The notes beneath the pieces were generated by a model that had not been told where the DNA came from, searched no databases, and saw nothing but the letters and a program-made list of their open reading frames with translations. From NCBI GenBank assembly GCA_945862275.1, contig CAMAYA010000023.1:1-10892 (forward strand): a stretch of 10,892 nt of DNA, written 5' to 3'. Below, piece by piece: positions 1-7,493 of this stretch. The translations under genes were made by a program, and so were the position numbers. Numbering within the stretch: position 1 is the first letter of the stretch; each line of letters begins with the position of its first letter. This stretch comes from Legionella genomosp. 1 (GTDB lineage: Bacteria > Pseudomonadota > Gammaproteobacteria > Legionellales > Legionellaceae).

Positions 1-1478
1 CTGCCATTGTGGCCGCGGCCACCTTGTCTTATCGTTATATCACGGACCGAAAATTGCCAGACAAAGCCATCGACTTAATTGACGAAGCCGGCAGCCTTAT
101 TCGCATGGAAATCGATTCCAAACCCGAAAGTTTGGATAAGTTAGACCGCCGACTGATTCAACTCAAAATTGAACGCGAAGCACTGAAAAAAGAGACGGAT
201 GAAGCCTCCAAAAAACGATTAAACGATTTACAGGAAAGCATCACCGAATTGGAGCGTCAATATGCTGATCTAAACGACATTTGGAAAAGTGAAAAAGCAG
301 CGCTGCAAGGCACAACACATATCAAAGAAGCATTAGAAAAAGCAAAGTCCGAATTTGAATCAGCCCGTCGCGGTGGCGATTTAACCCACATGTCTGAATT
401 GCAGTATGGCCGCATTCCAGCCCTTGAAAAACAATTGGCGGAAGCCGCCAATGCAATACCTCAAGAAACCAAGCTCGTGCGCAACAAAGTCACAGAGGAA
501 GAAATCGCAGAGGTCGTCTCCAAATGGACCGGCATCCCGGTGTCCAAAATGCTCGAAGGCGAGAAAGAGAAATTACTGCACATGGAAGAAGCCCTGCATG
601 CCCGTTTAATTGGCCAAAATGAAGCCGTGGATACGGTGGCCAATGCCATTCGTCGATCGCGCGCAGGCTTATCCGATCCCAACCGCCCGATTGGTTCTTT
701 TTTATTTTTAGGCCCAACGGGTGTAGGCAAAACAGAACTCTGCAAAGCGTTAGCCACCTTTCTCTTCGACACAACCGAAGCCATGGTACGCATCGACATG
801 TCTGAGTTCATGGAAAAACATTCTGTCGCACGCCTCATTGGGGCACCTCCCGGATACGTGGGATATGAAGAAGGCGGATATATAACAGAAGCCATCCGCC
901 GCCGCCCTTATTCTGTCATTTTGCTAGACGAAATTGAAAAAGCTCACCCGGATGTATTTAATATCCTGTTGCAAGTCTTGGATGATGGGCGCCTGACCGA
1001 TGGCCAAGGGCGCACGGTTGATTTTCGAAACACTGTGATCGTCATGACCTCGAATTTAGGATCGCATGTGATTCAAGAGATGGGCCAAACGTCTAGCTAT
1101 GACGAAATAAAATCGGCTGTTATGGAATTGGTCAGTCAACATTTCCGACCCGAGTTCATCAACCGAATTGATGACACTGTGGTATTTCATGCCTTAACCA
1201 AAGCGCAAATTGCAAACATTGCTGCCATTCAGATTGGCCTGTTACAGCAACGCTTAGGCCAACAAGACATCACCCTGCACCTCACGCCAGATGCACTGGC
1301 GCACTTGGCCGAAGCCGGGTTTGATCCAGTCTATGGCGCGCGTCCGCTAAAACGCGTGATTCAGCAAAGGCTAGAAAACCCATTGGCACAGGCCATGTTG
1401 AAGGGAGAGTTTAAGCCCGGGGACAAGATTGACGCGTCATGGACAGATGCGCGCTTGCAATTTAGAGCCAGTCAATAA
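1..1478 (+). CDS. clpB: ATP-dependent disaggregase ClpB (Hsp104 family), C-terminal part, 5' end outside window
   Basis: ClpB works with DnaK/DnaJ/GrpE in the cytoplasm to thread aggregated proteins through a hexameric AAA+ ring. The frame is open from base 1; numbering residues from the GTG at 9, about 370 N-terminal residues (N domain and most of AAA-1) are missing relative to E. coli ClpB (857 aa). Visible in order: the end of AAA-1 (LPDKAIDLIDEAGS); the long coiled-coil M domain, about residues 30-150, which separates ClpB from ClpA and ClpX; the AAA-2 Walker A GPTGVGKT (235-242); pore loop GYVG with Tyr283; Walker B LLDE (Asp307, Glu308); the sensor-1 stretch MTSNLGS; and sensor-2 GARPLKR near the C terminus. 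All catalytic residues seen are intact. The stop is TAA at 1476-1478 and a REP-like hairpin follows within 15 bases. The heat-shock promoter would lie outside the window. Confidence 0.97.
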   Translation, partial: AIVAAATLSYRYITDRKLPDKAIDLIDEAGSLIRMEIDSKPESLDKLDRRLIQLKIEREALKKETDEASKKRLNDLQESITELERQYADLNDIWKSEKAALQGTTHIKEALEKAKSEFESARRGGDLTHMSELQYGRIPALEKQLAEAANAIPQETKLVRNKVTEEEIAEVVSKWTGIPVSKMLEGEKEKLLHMEEALHARLIGQNEAVDTVANAIRRSRAGLSDPNRPIGSFLFLGPTGVGKTELCKALATFLFDTTEAMVRIDMSEFMEKHSVARLIGAPPGYVGYEEGGYITEAIRRRPYSVILLDEIEKAHPDVFNILLQVLDDGRLTDGQGRTVDFRNTVIVMTSNLGSHVIQEMGQTSSYDEIKSAVMELVSQHFRPEFINRIDDTVVFHALTKAQIANIAAIQIGLLQQRLGQQDITLHLTPDALAHLAEAGFDPVYGARPLKRVIQQRLENPLAQAMLKGEFKPGDKIDASWTDARLQFRASQ

Positions 1479-1491
1479 ATAAACAGGATAT

Positions 1492-1558
1492 CCCTTCTCC
1501 CTTTGGGAGAAGGTGCCCGCAGGGCGCGGATGAGGGTGTCATCGGATGGCACTCCCTC
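1492..1558. repeat. REP-like palindromic element with three stem-loops
   Basis: Three hairpins follow one another. The first is a perfect 9-bp stem, CCTTCTCCC (1493-1501) with GGGAGAAGG (1505-1513), closed by TTT. The second is GCCC/GGGC (1515-1518, 1522-1525) closed by GCA. The third runs from 1532 to 1558: GAGGG pairs with CCCTC, and an inner 6-bp stem is separated by a two-base bulge. The pattern of a CCCTTCTCCC...GGGAGAAGG hairpin, then GCCC...GGGC, then GGATGAGGG is that of dispersed REP-type elements known from many proteobacteria. It lies between the convergent ends of clpB and the DUF3309 gene, a usual REP position, where it could protect 3' ends from exonucleases or limit transcription. 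There is no T tract on either exit side. Copy number cannot be judged from one copy. Confidence 0.75.
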
Positions 1559-1560
1559 GA

Positions 1561-1728
1561 CTAAAAAACAATCGGCACACGACCGACTAGAAGCAAGAGC
1601 ACGTAAATCAGCGTAAAAATCCCAGCAATACCAAACGGCCTGTACCCCCAGTCACGGCTATACCCCCAAAAAGGAAGAACACCTAACAATCCGATTATAA
1701 AGGCAACAAGTATGATGATAGCAATCAT
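1561..1728 (-). CDS. DUF3309-type small membrane protein (55 aa)
   Basis: A 55-residue protein starts at ATG (1726-1728) and ends at TAG (1561-1563). It has two hydrophobic stretches, about residues 4-20 and 34-48, joined by a short loop with the motif LPFWGYSRDWGYRPFG (residues 18-33), and it ends in a GR-containing tail. This layout, LPxWxYSRxWGYxPxG between two membrane segments, is the signature I associate with DUF3309, a family of tiny inner-membrane proteins without known function. A textbook ribosome binding site, AAGGAG at 1735-1740, stands six bases before the ATG, and a perfect TATAAT lies 33 bases upstream, so the gene is very probably expressed. It converges on clpB and follows relA on the same strand after about 170 bases. 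The role is unknown; small size and frequent occurrence near stress genes suggest envelope stress only loosely. Confidence 0.85.
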   Translation of the reverse strand: MIAIIILVAFIIGLLGVLPFWGYSRDWGYRPFGIAGIFTLIYVLLLLVGRVPIVF

Positions 1729-1734
1729 GGTGAG

Positions 1735-1740
1735 CTCCTT
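1735..1740 (-). promoter_or_regulatory. Strong Shine-Dalgarno of the DUF3309 gene
   Basis: The minus strand reads AAGGAG here, six bases before the ATG at 1728. It is one of the best SD matches in the window and fixes the start of this short gene. Confidence 0.85.
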
Positions 1741-1760
1741 AAAAAATGCTTTTATTGTTT

Positions 1761-1789
1761 ATTATAGCACCATTTTTTAAGAGTAAAAA
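1761..1789 (-). promoter_or_regulatory. Probable sigma-70 promoter of the DUF3309 gene
   Basis: On the minus strand a perfect -10 box TATAAT covers 1761-1766. With a 17-base spacer the -35 hexamer is TTTTTA (1784-1789), matching the consensus at only three of six positions. Transcription would start near 1754, giving a leader of about 25 bases. The -10 is convincing; the -35 is weak, so an activator or another sigma factor is possible. Confidence 0.6.
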
Positions 1790-1900
1790 ATTCACGCAAA
1801 TCCAAAATACAGTCCATGCGTATCTAGCTTGTGATGACATAGAGCGTGGCGTAGGCAAGAAGATACCACTGTGGTTATTTGGGTTTCTTTATTAACCCCA

Positions 1901-4105
1901 CTACACCTGACGCCTAGCCTCCAACACATTTGGAATTTGCCCAAGCCGACTCAACAAGCGAGACAAGCTGTTTAAACCATCAATTTCAAGCGTCAACGTG
2001 ATGTAATGCGTGTTTTCCTGCCTGTTGATGTGCGTTTGAAGCGCGAAGACATGCGCTTTTTCATGCGACAGCATGGCCGTTACGTCTCGTAATAAATGGG
2101 GGCGGTCGAAGGCCTTGAGGAGCACATCCACCACGTAATGGTCTTGTGTGGCATTTCCCCATCCCACTTGCAAAAATCGTTCGCGTTGCTTTTCACTGGA
2201 ATAAATAATATTAGGGCAGTCTTGGCGATGCACGGAAACCCCACGGCCTAACGTGATGTAGCCAATCACTTCGTCGCCAGGGAGCGGTTGGCAGCAACGC
2301 GCCATGTGCGTCAATAAGCGCCCCACTCCTTCAATGCGTAAATCATTGCTCGAGGCATCGGGCTTCAGGCGCGGTTTGGCGAGTTTATGCAACATCTGTT
2401 CAACCGGTTCCACCGGCGATAAACGATTCAAAATTTGACTTAATTTGATATCCCCACGGCCAACTGCCGCGAGCAAATCATCATGCGTTTTGAATTTCAA
2501 TGCGCTGACCACTTCATCCAAACGATCCGTTTTGATGCTTAAGTTTTTTAATTCTCGTTCTAACAGTAGGCGGCCATCAATGGCATGTTTATCATGATCT
2601 TGCTGGTTAAACCAATGCAATATTTTGGCTTTAGCACGCGATGTTTTTAAATAGTTTAAATGTGGATTAATCCAATCGCGTGATGGCTTGGATTCGTTCC
2701 CGGTTAATACATCTACAATGTCACCCGTTTTTAACGTATACGTCAGTGGCACAATGCGTGCATTCACTTTCGTACCTCGGCACCGGTGACCCATGTCCGT
2801 GTGCACGTGATAAGCAAAATCAAGTGCTGTAGCACCCGTTTGCAAATCAAGCACATCGCCTCCCGGCGTAAACACATATACCCTGTCATCAAGAAAACCG
2901 GATGCCACCGTAGATGTGGCTTCTTTGTGAGTGGCCATGTCTCGATGCCATGCCAATACTTCGCGCAACCATTCAATTTTACGTTCATGGCCTGCTTTGG
3001 CCTGCCCGCCGCCTTCCTTGTATTTCCAGTGTGCCGCAACCCCCATTTCTGCCTGCTCATGCATTTGAAATGTGCGAATTTGCACCTCAAATACACGCCC
3101 TTCAGGACCAATGACAGCGGTATGCAGAGACTGATACCCATTCGGTTTGCCATTTGCAATGTAATCATCAAACTCTGAGGACACGCGTTCCCACAACCCA
3201 TGCACCAGGCTTAAGACTTCATAGCATTCTTCGGTAGTGTCTACCAATATTCGAACGGCCGTGGCATCATATATTTCATCCAAGGAGACGTTTTTTCGTT
3301 TCATTTTACGGTAAATACTGTGGATATGCTTAGATCGGCCATATACTGCAAAATGCGCCAGATGCAGCCCGCTCATCTGCTGGTTTAATTCCTCTACAAT
3401 CAAATTGACATATCGATCGCGATCGAGTCGCTTTGCTTTCAGTCCTTTCGCAATGGCTTTGTATTCTTTGGGATGTAAATAACGGAAGGCTAGATCTTCC
3501 ATTTCCCATTTAATGGCCCCAATCCCTAACCGATTGGCCAATGGGGCATAAATCTCCATGGCATCCAGCGCAATTTTGTGGCTTAATGCCGGCGGCATCG
3601 GGCCAAGCGCACGCAACACGCACAAACGCTCAGCCAGTTTGATAAGAACAACGCGAACATCATCGACCATTGCGAGTAACATTTTGCGCACGTTATCGAG
3701 TTGATGCTTGTTTTGAGGGTATGGGTTTACCGCTTGGAAATGGTGTACGGCGCTCATTTTCTCAACGCCTTTCACGAGGCGTGATATGGGTTGGCCTAAT
3801 TGTTCTTCCACATCGTCCAACGACAATTCGGCATAATGCAGGCTTTCAAAAATAATGGCTGCCGCCAAGGTTTCTTGATCAACATCCAGATCGGCCAATA
3901 CATCCGCCATGGCCAAGCCCTGCTGCAAACACGATTGACCCGTTTCAGTGGCTTGGTCATGTCCTGCCAGTTGACTGAGATGGCAGGCCTTTCGTATCCA
4001 TTCCATGTCTTGAAAATAGCCTTTGCTGCTCACATGATCTAACCATTGCTGCACATCAATGCTGCCATCTTGTTGCAATGGTGTCCCTTCTTTTACCTTG
4101 ACCAT
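1901..4105 (-). CDS. relA: RelA, monofunctional (p)ppGpp synthetase
   Basis: RelA binds ribosomes carrying uncharged tRNA and transfers pyrophosphate from ATP to GTP/GDP, starting the stringent response. The protein has 734 residues (E. coli 744). In order: a degenerate HD hydrolase domain (about 25-170), where FESLHY (86-91) replaces the HDxxED metal site; the synthetase domain (about 230-365) with EFDD (311-314), the ExDD signature of synthetase-only RelA, then PNGYQSLH and QIRT; the TGS domain (about 405-470) with the conserved His cluster around 432-440; a helical region; the zinc-finger-like segment CCQPLPGD...H626...C630; and a C-terminal ACT/RRM domain (about 656-734). SpoT-type enzymes keep an intact HD site and RxKD, so this is RelA. 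It is the last gene of the minus-strand cluster; its AAAGGA ribosome binding site overlaps the rlmD stop, 12 bases upstream. No clear terminator follows. Confidence 0.97.
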   Translation of the reverse strand: MVKVKEGTPLQQDGSIDVQQWLDHVSSKGYFQDMEWIRKACHLSQLAGHDQATETGQSCLQQGLAMADVLADLDVDQETLAAAIIFESLHYAELSLDDVEEQLGQPISRLVKGVEKMSAVHHFQAVNPYPQNKHQLDNVRKMLLAMVDDVRVVLIKLAERLCVLRALGPMPPALSHKIALDAMEIYAPLANRLGIGAIKWEMEDLAFRYLHPKEYKAIAKGLKAKRLDRDRYVNLIVEELNQQMSGLHLAHFAVYGRSKHIHSIYRKMKRKNVSLDEIYDATAVRILVDTTEECYEVLSLVHGLWERVSSEFDDYIANGKPNGYQSLHTAVIGPEGRVFEVQIRTFQMHEQAEMGVAAHWKYKEGGGQAKAGHERKIEWLREVLAWHRDMATHKEATSTVASGFLDDRVYVFTPGGDVLDLQTGATALDFAYHVHTDMGHRCRGTKVNARIVPLTYTLKTGDIVDVLTGNESKPSRDWINPHLNYLKTSRAKAKILHWFNQQDHDKHAIDGRLLLERELKNLSIKTDRLDEVVSALKFKTHDDLLAAVGRGDIKLSQILNRLSPVEPVEQMLHKLAKPRLKPDASSNDLRIEGVGRLLTHMARCCQPLPGDEVIGYITLGRGVSVHRQDCPNIIYSSEKQRERFLQVGWGNATQDHYVVDVLLKAFDRPHLLRDVTAMLSHEKAHVFALQTHINRQENTHYITLTLEIDGLNSLSRLLSRLGQIPNVLEARRQV

Positions 4106-4117
4106 GATATCGTCCTT

Positions 4118-5452
4118 TTATCGAACAAATAGTGCAATAGACTCCACGTGTGCTGTATGAGGAAACATGTCCATTACACCCGCTTCTAGCATACGATACC
4201 CATGTTGATTCACCAAAATATCAGCATCTCGTGCGAGAGTAGCGGGATTACAGGATACATATACAATCCGCTCTGGGTTGAGTTTATCGATTTGCTTGAC
4301 GATTTCCAATGCGCCCGTGCGTGGAGGATCAAGCAACACTTTCGAAAACGTGTAAGACACAAGTGCATCCAACGCCGTTATTTCCTCTAAATTGGCACAG
4401 AAAAATTCAGCATTGCTGATGCCATTGGCACGCGCATTCATCGAGGCACGTTGAACCATTGCATCGCTCCCCTCCACACCCACAACATGCTTACAATGCC
4501 TGGCCATTGGCAGCGAGAAATTACCGAGGCCACAAAATAAATCCAAGACCACGTCATCCGGCTCCAATGCCAACAACTGCAATGCGTGGGTTACCATGCG
4601 GCGATTTAAGCTTAAATTCACCTGAGTAAAATCCGTGGGCAGGCATTGAATTGTCACATCATATTCAGGCAAGCAATAGGTTAAAAACGGCCCAGCCTCT
4701 TTAGGATAAAATAAATACACGCTATCAGGACCCGCGGGCTGTAAAAAAATACGAAACTGAGACTGGTCGGCATAGGCGCGTATTTTTTCTTCATCCGCTA
4801 GCGTAAGCGGCGTCATATTCCTGAAAATCAATGCAACGTCCTCATCGCCTGCAGCCACTTCGATTTGTGCAATGCAATGCGAATCATCCAGGGCATCAAT
4901 CAATGCGCGTAAAAGCAGCAATTGGGCGTCCACTCGCCGGTTTAAAACAGGGCATTCGTTGATTTCGGTGATGTAACGTGGGTTGCTTTTTTCTCTAAAA
5001 CCCACCAAGGCCGATTGTTTTTTTTCAACGTAACGCACACTCAAGCGTGCTTTGTTCCGATAATGCCACAGCTCACTGGTGAGAGGCTCTAAAACGCTCT
5101 CCGGTTGGCAGTGCCCTACGCGCTGCAAGACATCCAAGAGCAGCGTTTGCTTTTCATGTATTTGTGTGGCGCCATCTAAATGCTGCAGCGAACAACCACC
5201 ACACATCACATAATGTGGGCAATGAGGCTTAACACGCTGAGGGGACGCTTCTAGAACCGATAAAACCACCCCTTCATCATAATCCCGCTTTTTTGAAGTG
5301 TATTGGAATATCACTGTTTCTTCTGGCAACGCGCCGTCAATAAACGTGGTCTTGCCATCAATGCGAGCAATACCACGCCCATCATGGCTGAATTTCTCAA
5401 CTGCAGTGGTAACCGGTACTTTTGAAACCGTCTGTCGACGTCGTTTACTCAT
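4118..5452 (-). CDS. rlmD: 23S rRNA (uracil-1939-C5)-methyltransferase RlmD
   Basis: RlmD (RumA) methylates U1939 of 23S rRNA using S-adenosylmethionine. The 444 residues (E. coli 433) begin with a basic tail and a TRAM RNA-binding domain (about 10-67). Cysteines at 78, 84, 87 (CPHYVMCGGC) and 167 (NECPVL) match the four ligands of the [4Fe-4S] cluster. The Rossmann methyltransferase core shows QVNLSLN, the SAM loop DLFCGLGNFSLP (304-315) and LLDPPRTG; the catalytic nucleophile is Cys401 in YVSCNPATL, and the general base is probably Glu437 in the C-terminal motif HVES. All key residues are present. The related methyltransferases RlmC and TrmA are less likely, because of the TRAM domain and the close match to RlmD along its length. 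The gene lies 28 bases after rluB and 12 before relA; the rlmD-relA pair is shared with E. coli. The start has only a weak GAG-type SD. Confidence 0.95.
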   Translation of the reverse strand: MSKRRRQTVSKVPVTTAVEKFSHDGRGIARIDGKTTFIDGALPEETVIFQYTSKKRDYDEGVVLSVLEASPQRVKPHCPHYVMCGGCSLQHLDGATQIHEKQTLLLDVLQRVGHCQPESVLEPLTSELWHYRNKARLSVRYVEKKQSALVGFREKSNPRYITEINECPVLNRRVDAQLLLLRALIDALDDSHCIAQIEVAAGDEDVALIFRNMTPLTLADEEKIRAYADQSQFRIFLQPAGPDSVYLFYPKEAGPFLTYCLPEYDVTIQCLPTDFTQVNLSLNRRMVTHALQLLALEPDDVVLDLFCGLGNFSLPMARHCKHVVGVEGSDAMVQRASMNARANGISNAEFFCANLEEITALDALVSYTFSKVLLDPPRTGALEIVKQIDKLNPERIVYVSCNPATLARDADILVNQHGYRMLEAGVMDMFPHTAHVESIALFVR

Positions 5453-5480
5453 GGATTACATCTCGTTCGTGTGTTAGTAA

Positions 5481-6212
5481 TTACAGGGATTTAACATATG
5501 TATCAACATCCTGCACAGACAGTTCGACAAAGGCGCCTCTGTCGAGCGAGCGTGGCAATTGGAATGGGCCATAACGCACACGAACCAACCGGCTCACTTC
5601 AACGCCTTGTGACTGCCATAATCTCCGAACTTCACGATTTTTGCCCTCGCTTAACACGACGTGATACCAACTGTTTGTGCCTTCGCCGCCCTTGAGGTCA
5701 ATGCGTTTGAATTTGGCTATGCCATCATCAAATGGCACGCCCGCCAACAATGCCTTGATCACATCAGGACTGACTTGCCCATAAACACGCACGGCGTATT
5801 CACGCTCCAGCTCGTATTTAGGATGCATCAGTCGATTGGCCAATTCGCCATTGTTAGTAAAAATGAGTAACCCGGATGTGTTGATATCCAGTCGTCCCAC
5901 TTGCACCCAACGCCCTTGTTTCAAATGAGGCAAATGATCAAACACAGTACGGCTGTGCTTCGGATCGCTACGGCTTGAAATTTCGCCAACGGGTTTGTAG
6001 TAAAGCAAGATTCGGGTTTTATAAACCAGTTTCAAAGGGTTATCAATAATCCGCCCTTTCACGCTAATTTTATCATCCGACGTAGCAGAATCCCCCAACT
6101 TGGCGGGTTGTCCATTCACGTGAATCACGCCTGCTTCAATCCAGCGCTCCATTTCACGCCGAGATCCAAATCCCGCTTGACTTAATAATTTTTGCAATCG
6201 TTCACTGCTCAT
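5481..6212 (-). CDS. rluB: 23S rRNA pseudouridine-2605 synthase RluB
   Basis: RluB isomerises U2605 of 23S rRNA to pseudouridine. The 243 residues hold an N-terminal S4 RNA-binding domain (about 3-50, RLQKLLSQAGFGSRRE) and an RsuA/RluB-type catalytic domain, with catalytic Asp109 in VGRLDINTSGLLIFTN, then GELANRLMHP and the C-terminal motif GKNREVRRLW. The stretch from REYAVRVYGQV through KGGEGTNSWYHV to VSRLVRVRYG follows E. coli RluB rather than RluE, RluF or RsuA. It lacks the long basic tail of E. coli RluB (291 aa), which is not needed for the fold. The gene begins 13 bases after trpS with no good SD, so translation may depend on trpS through coupling. In many gammaproteobacteria scpA/scpB sit beside rluB; here trpS abuts it directly. 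Confidence 0.93.
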   Translation of the reverse strand: MSSERLQKLLSQAGFGSRREMERWIEAGVIHVNGQPAKLGDSATSDDKISVKGRIIDNPLKLVYKTRILLYYKPVGEISSRSDPKHSRTVFDHLPHLKQGRWVQVGRLDINTSGLLIFTNNGELANRLMHPKYELEREYAVRVYGQVSPDVIKALLAGVPFDDGIAKFKRIDLKGGEGTNSWYHVVLSEGKNREVRRLWQSQGVEVSRLVRVRYGPFQLPRSLDRGAFVELSVQDVDTYVKSL

Positions 6213-6225
6213 GATTCATTATACC

Positions 6226-7437
6226 CTAATAGTCTAAACCCATGGCTTCACGCACGTGGGTTAAGGTTTTATTGGCCTCGTCTCGTGCCTGTTCACTGCC
6301 TTCGGCCACTATGCGCTTAACGGCACTCAAATCGGCCTCGTATTCCCGCACAGAAGCTTGGATGGGGTGTAATTCCTGGTTAATCGCATCAATGACAGGT
6401 TGTTTGCAATCAATGCAACCAATGCTGGCCGTTCGGCACCCCGTTTGTACCCAGTCTTTCACGGCCGTATCGGAGTACACTTGATGCAATTGCCACACAG
6501 GGCATTTATTAGGCTCACCGGGATCGGTGCGCTTCACGCGTGCTGGATCCGTTTGCATGGTTCGTATCTTTTTCTCAACAATGGCCGGTTCGTCGCGCAA
6601 ATTAATCGTGTTATGATATGATTTGGACATTTTTTGTCCATCAAGTCCCGGCATTTTAGCATGTTCTGTGAGCAATGCTTGCGGCTCAGGTAAAATAATT
6701 TTTCCAGATCCATCCAAATACCCAAATAAGCGTTCCTTATCACCAATCGATAGATTGTGTTGACTGGTCAGCAATGCACGGGCTGTATCTAATGAATCGT
6801 GACATCCTTCTTGCTGAAATGCGCGTCTAAGTTGCACATAAAGCGCACCATTTTTCTTGCCCATTTTTTTAATGGCGTCTTCCGCCAAAACCTCAAAATT
6901 CGGTTCTCGGCTATAAAGAAAATTAAATCGTCGGGCCACTTCTCTAATCAATTCAATGTGTGCGACCTGATCTTCACCCACAGGCACAAAATCTGCTTTG
7001 TAAAGCAAGACATCCGCACTTTGTAACAAGGGATACCCCAAAAATCCGTATGTCGACAAATCTTTTTCATGCAATTTAATTTGTTGATCTTTATACGTAG
7101 GCACCCGCTCAAGCCAACCGATTGGGGTTATCATAGAAAGCAGCAAATGCAGTTCCGCATGCTCAGGAACCCACGATTGGATAAATAAACGCGATAGACT
7201 CGGATTCACACCACATGCCAACCAGTCCACCACCATATTCCAGAGATTTTGTTCTATTGTGCGTGATTCATCATAATGCGTGGTCAAGCCATGCCAATCG
7301 GCCACAAAAAAATAACAATCATATTGGTGTTGTAATTTAACCCAATTTTTAAGGACGCCATGGTAATGGCCTAAGTGCAGCGAACCACTGGCGCGCATCC
7401 CTGAAACAACCCGTTTGTTATTACTAAAAACCGACAT
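6226..7437 (-). CDS. trpS: Tryptophanyl-tRNA synthetase, long form with cysteine cluster
   Basis: TrpRS charges tRNA-Trp. As a class Ic synthetase it shows the HIGH-type motif HLGH (21-24), GEDQ (about 154-157), and KMSKS (269-273), numbered from the chosen start; length is 403 aa against 334 in E. coli. The extra length lies in an insertion (about 180-260) before KMSKS and in a C-terminal part holding Cys312, 334, 341 and 344, spaced C-x21-C-x6-C-x2-C. That nearly equals the C-x22-C-x6-C-x2-C motif that binds [4Fe-4S] in Thermotoga maritima TrpRS. The start is taken at ATG 7437, because AAGAGGA stands five bases before it; an ATG five codons upstream (7452) has no SD and would give 408 aa. 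The gene lies 56 bases after yciO and 13 before rluB in the minus-strand cluster. Confidence 0.94.
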   Translation of the reverse strand: MSVFSNNKRVVSGMRASGSLHLGHYHGVLKNWVKLQHQYDCYFFVADWHGLTTHYDESRTIEQNLWNMVVDWLACGVNPSLSRLFIQSWVPEHAELHLLLSMITPIGWLERVPTYKDQQIKLHEKDLSTYGFLGYPLLQSADVLLYKADFVPVGEDQVAHIELIREVARRFNFLYSREPNFEVLAEDAIKKMGKKNGALYVQLRRAFQQEGCHDSLDTARALLTSQHNLSIGDKERLFGYLDGSGKIILPEPQALLTEHAKMPGLDGQKMSKSYHNTINLRDEPAIVEKKIRTMQTDPARVKRTDPGEPNKCPVWQLHQVYSDTAVKDWVQTGCRTASIGCIDCKQPVIDAINQELHPIQASVREYEADLSAVKRIVAEGSEQARDEANKTLTHVREAMGLDY

Positions 7438-7442
7438 CAAAA

Positions 7443-7449
7443 TCCTCTT
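7443..7449 (-). promoter_or_regulatory. Shine-Dalgarno deciding the trpS start
   Basis: The minus strand reads AAGAGGA five bases before the ATG at 7437. The in-frame ATG at 7452 lies upstream of this SD and has only an A/T-rich sequence before it, so 7437 is the better start. Confidence 0.7.
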
Positions 7450-7493
7450 CATTTATTAAATAGTTGCCAATTGCCATTTAAAATAATTTCCAC

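Noticed and set aside
461..895. 144-codon minus-strand frame inside clpB
   Set aside because: The clpB frame here encodes conserved AAA-2 motifs; the antisense frame shows no recognisable protein.
1875..1900. Possible terminator after relA (GGGTT/AACCC on the minus strand)
   Set aside because: The stem has only five pairs with an eight-base loop and no T tract follows.
2764..3201. Overlapping open frames inside relA on both strands (for example 2764-3201 minus, 2786-3178 plus)
   Set aside because: They lie wholly inside the conserved relA frame, have no family features and no SD; they are shadows of relA.
6218..6223. Perfect TATAAT on the minus strand just before rluB
   Set aside because: There is no -35 at 17 bases and transcription would start on the ATG itself, so I do not call it a promoter, although a leaderless message cannot be excluded.
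7464..7476. Direct repeat TTGCCA-A-TTGCCA in the yciO-trpS gap
   Set aside because: It is too short and isolated to support a function; I could not pair it with a promoter.
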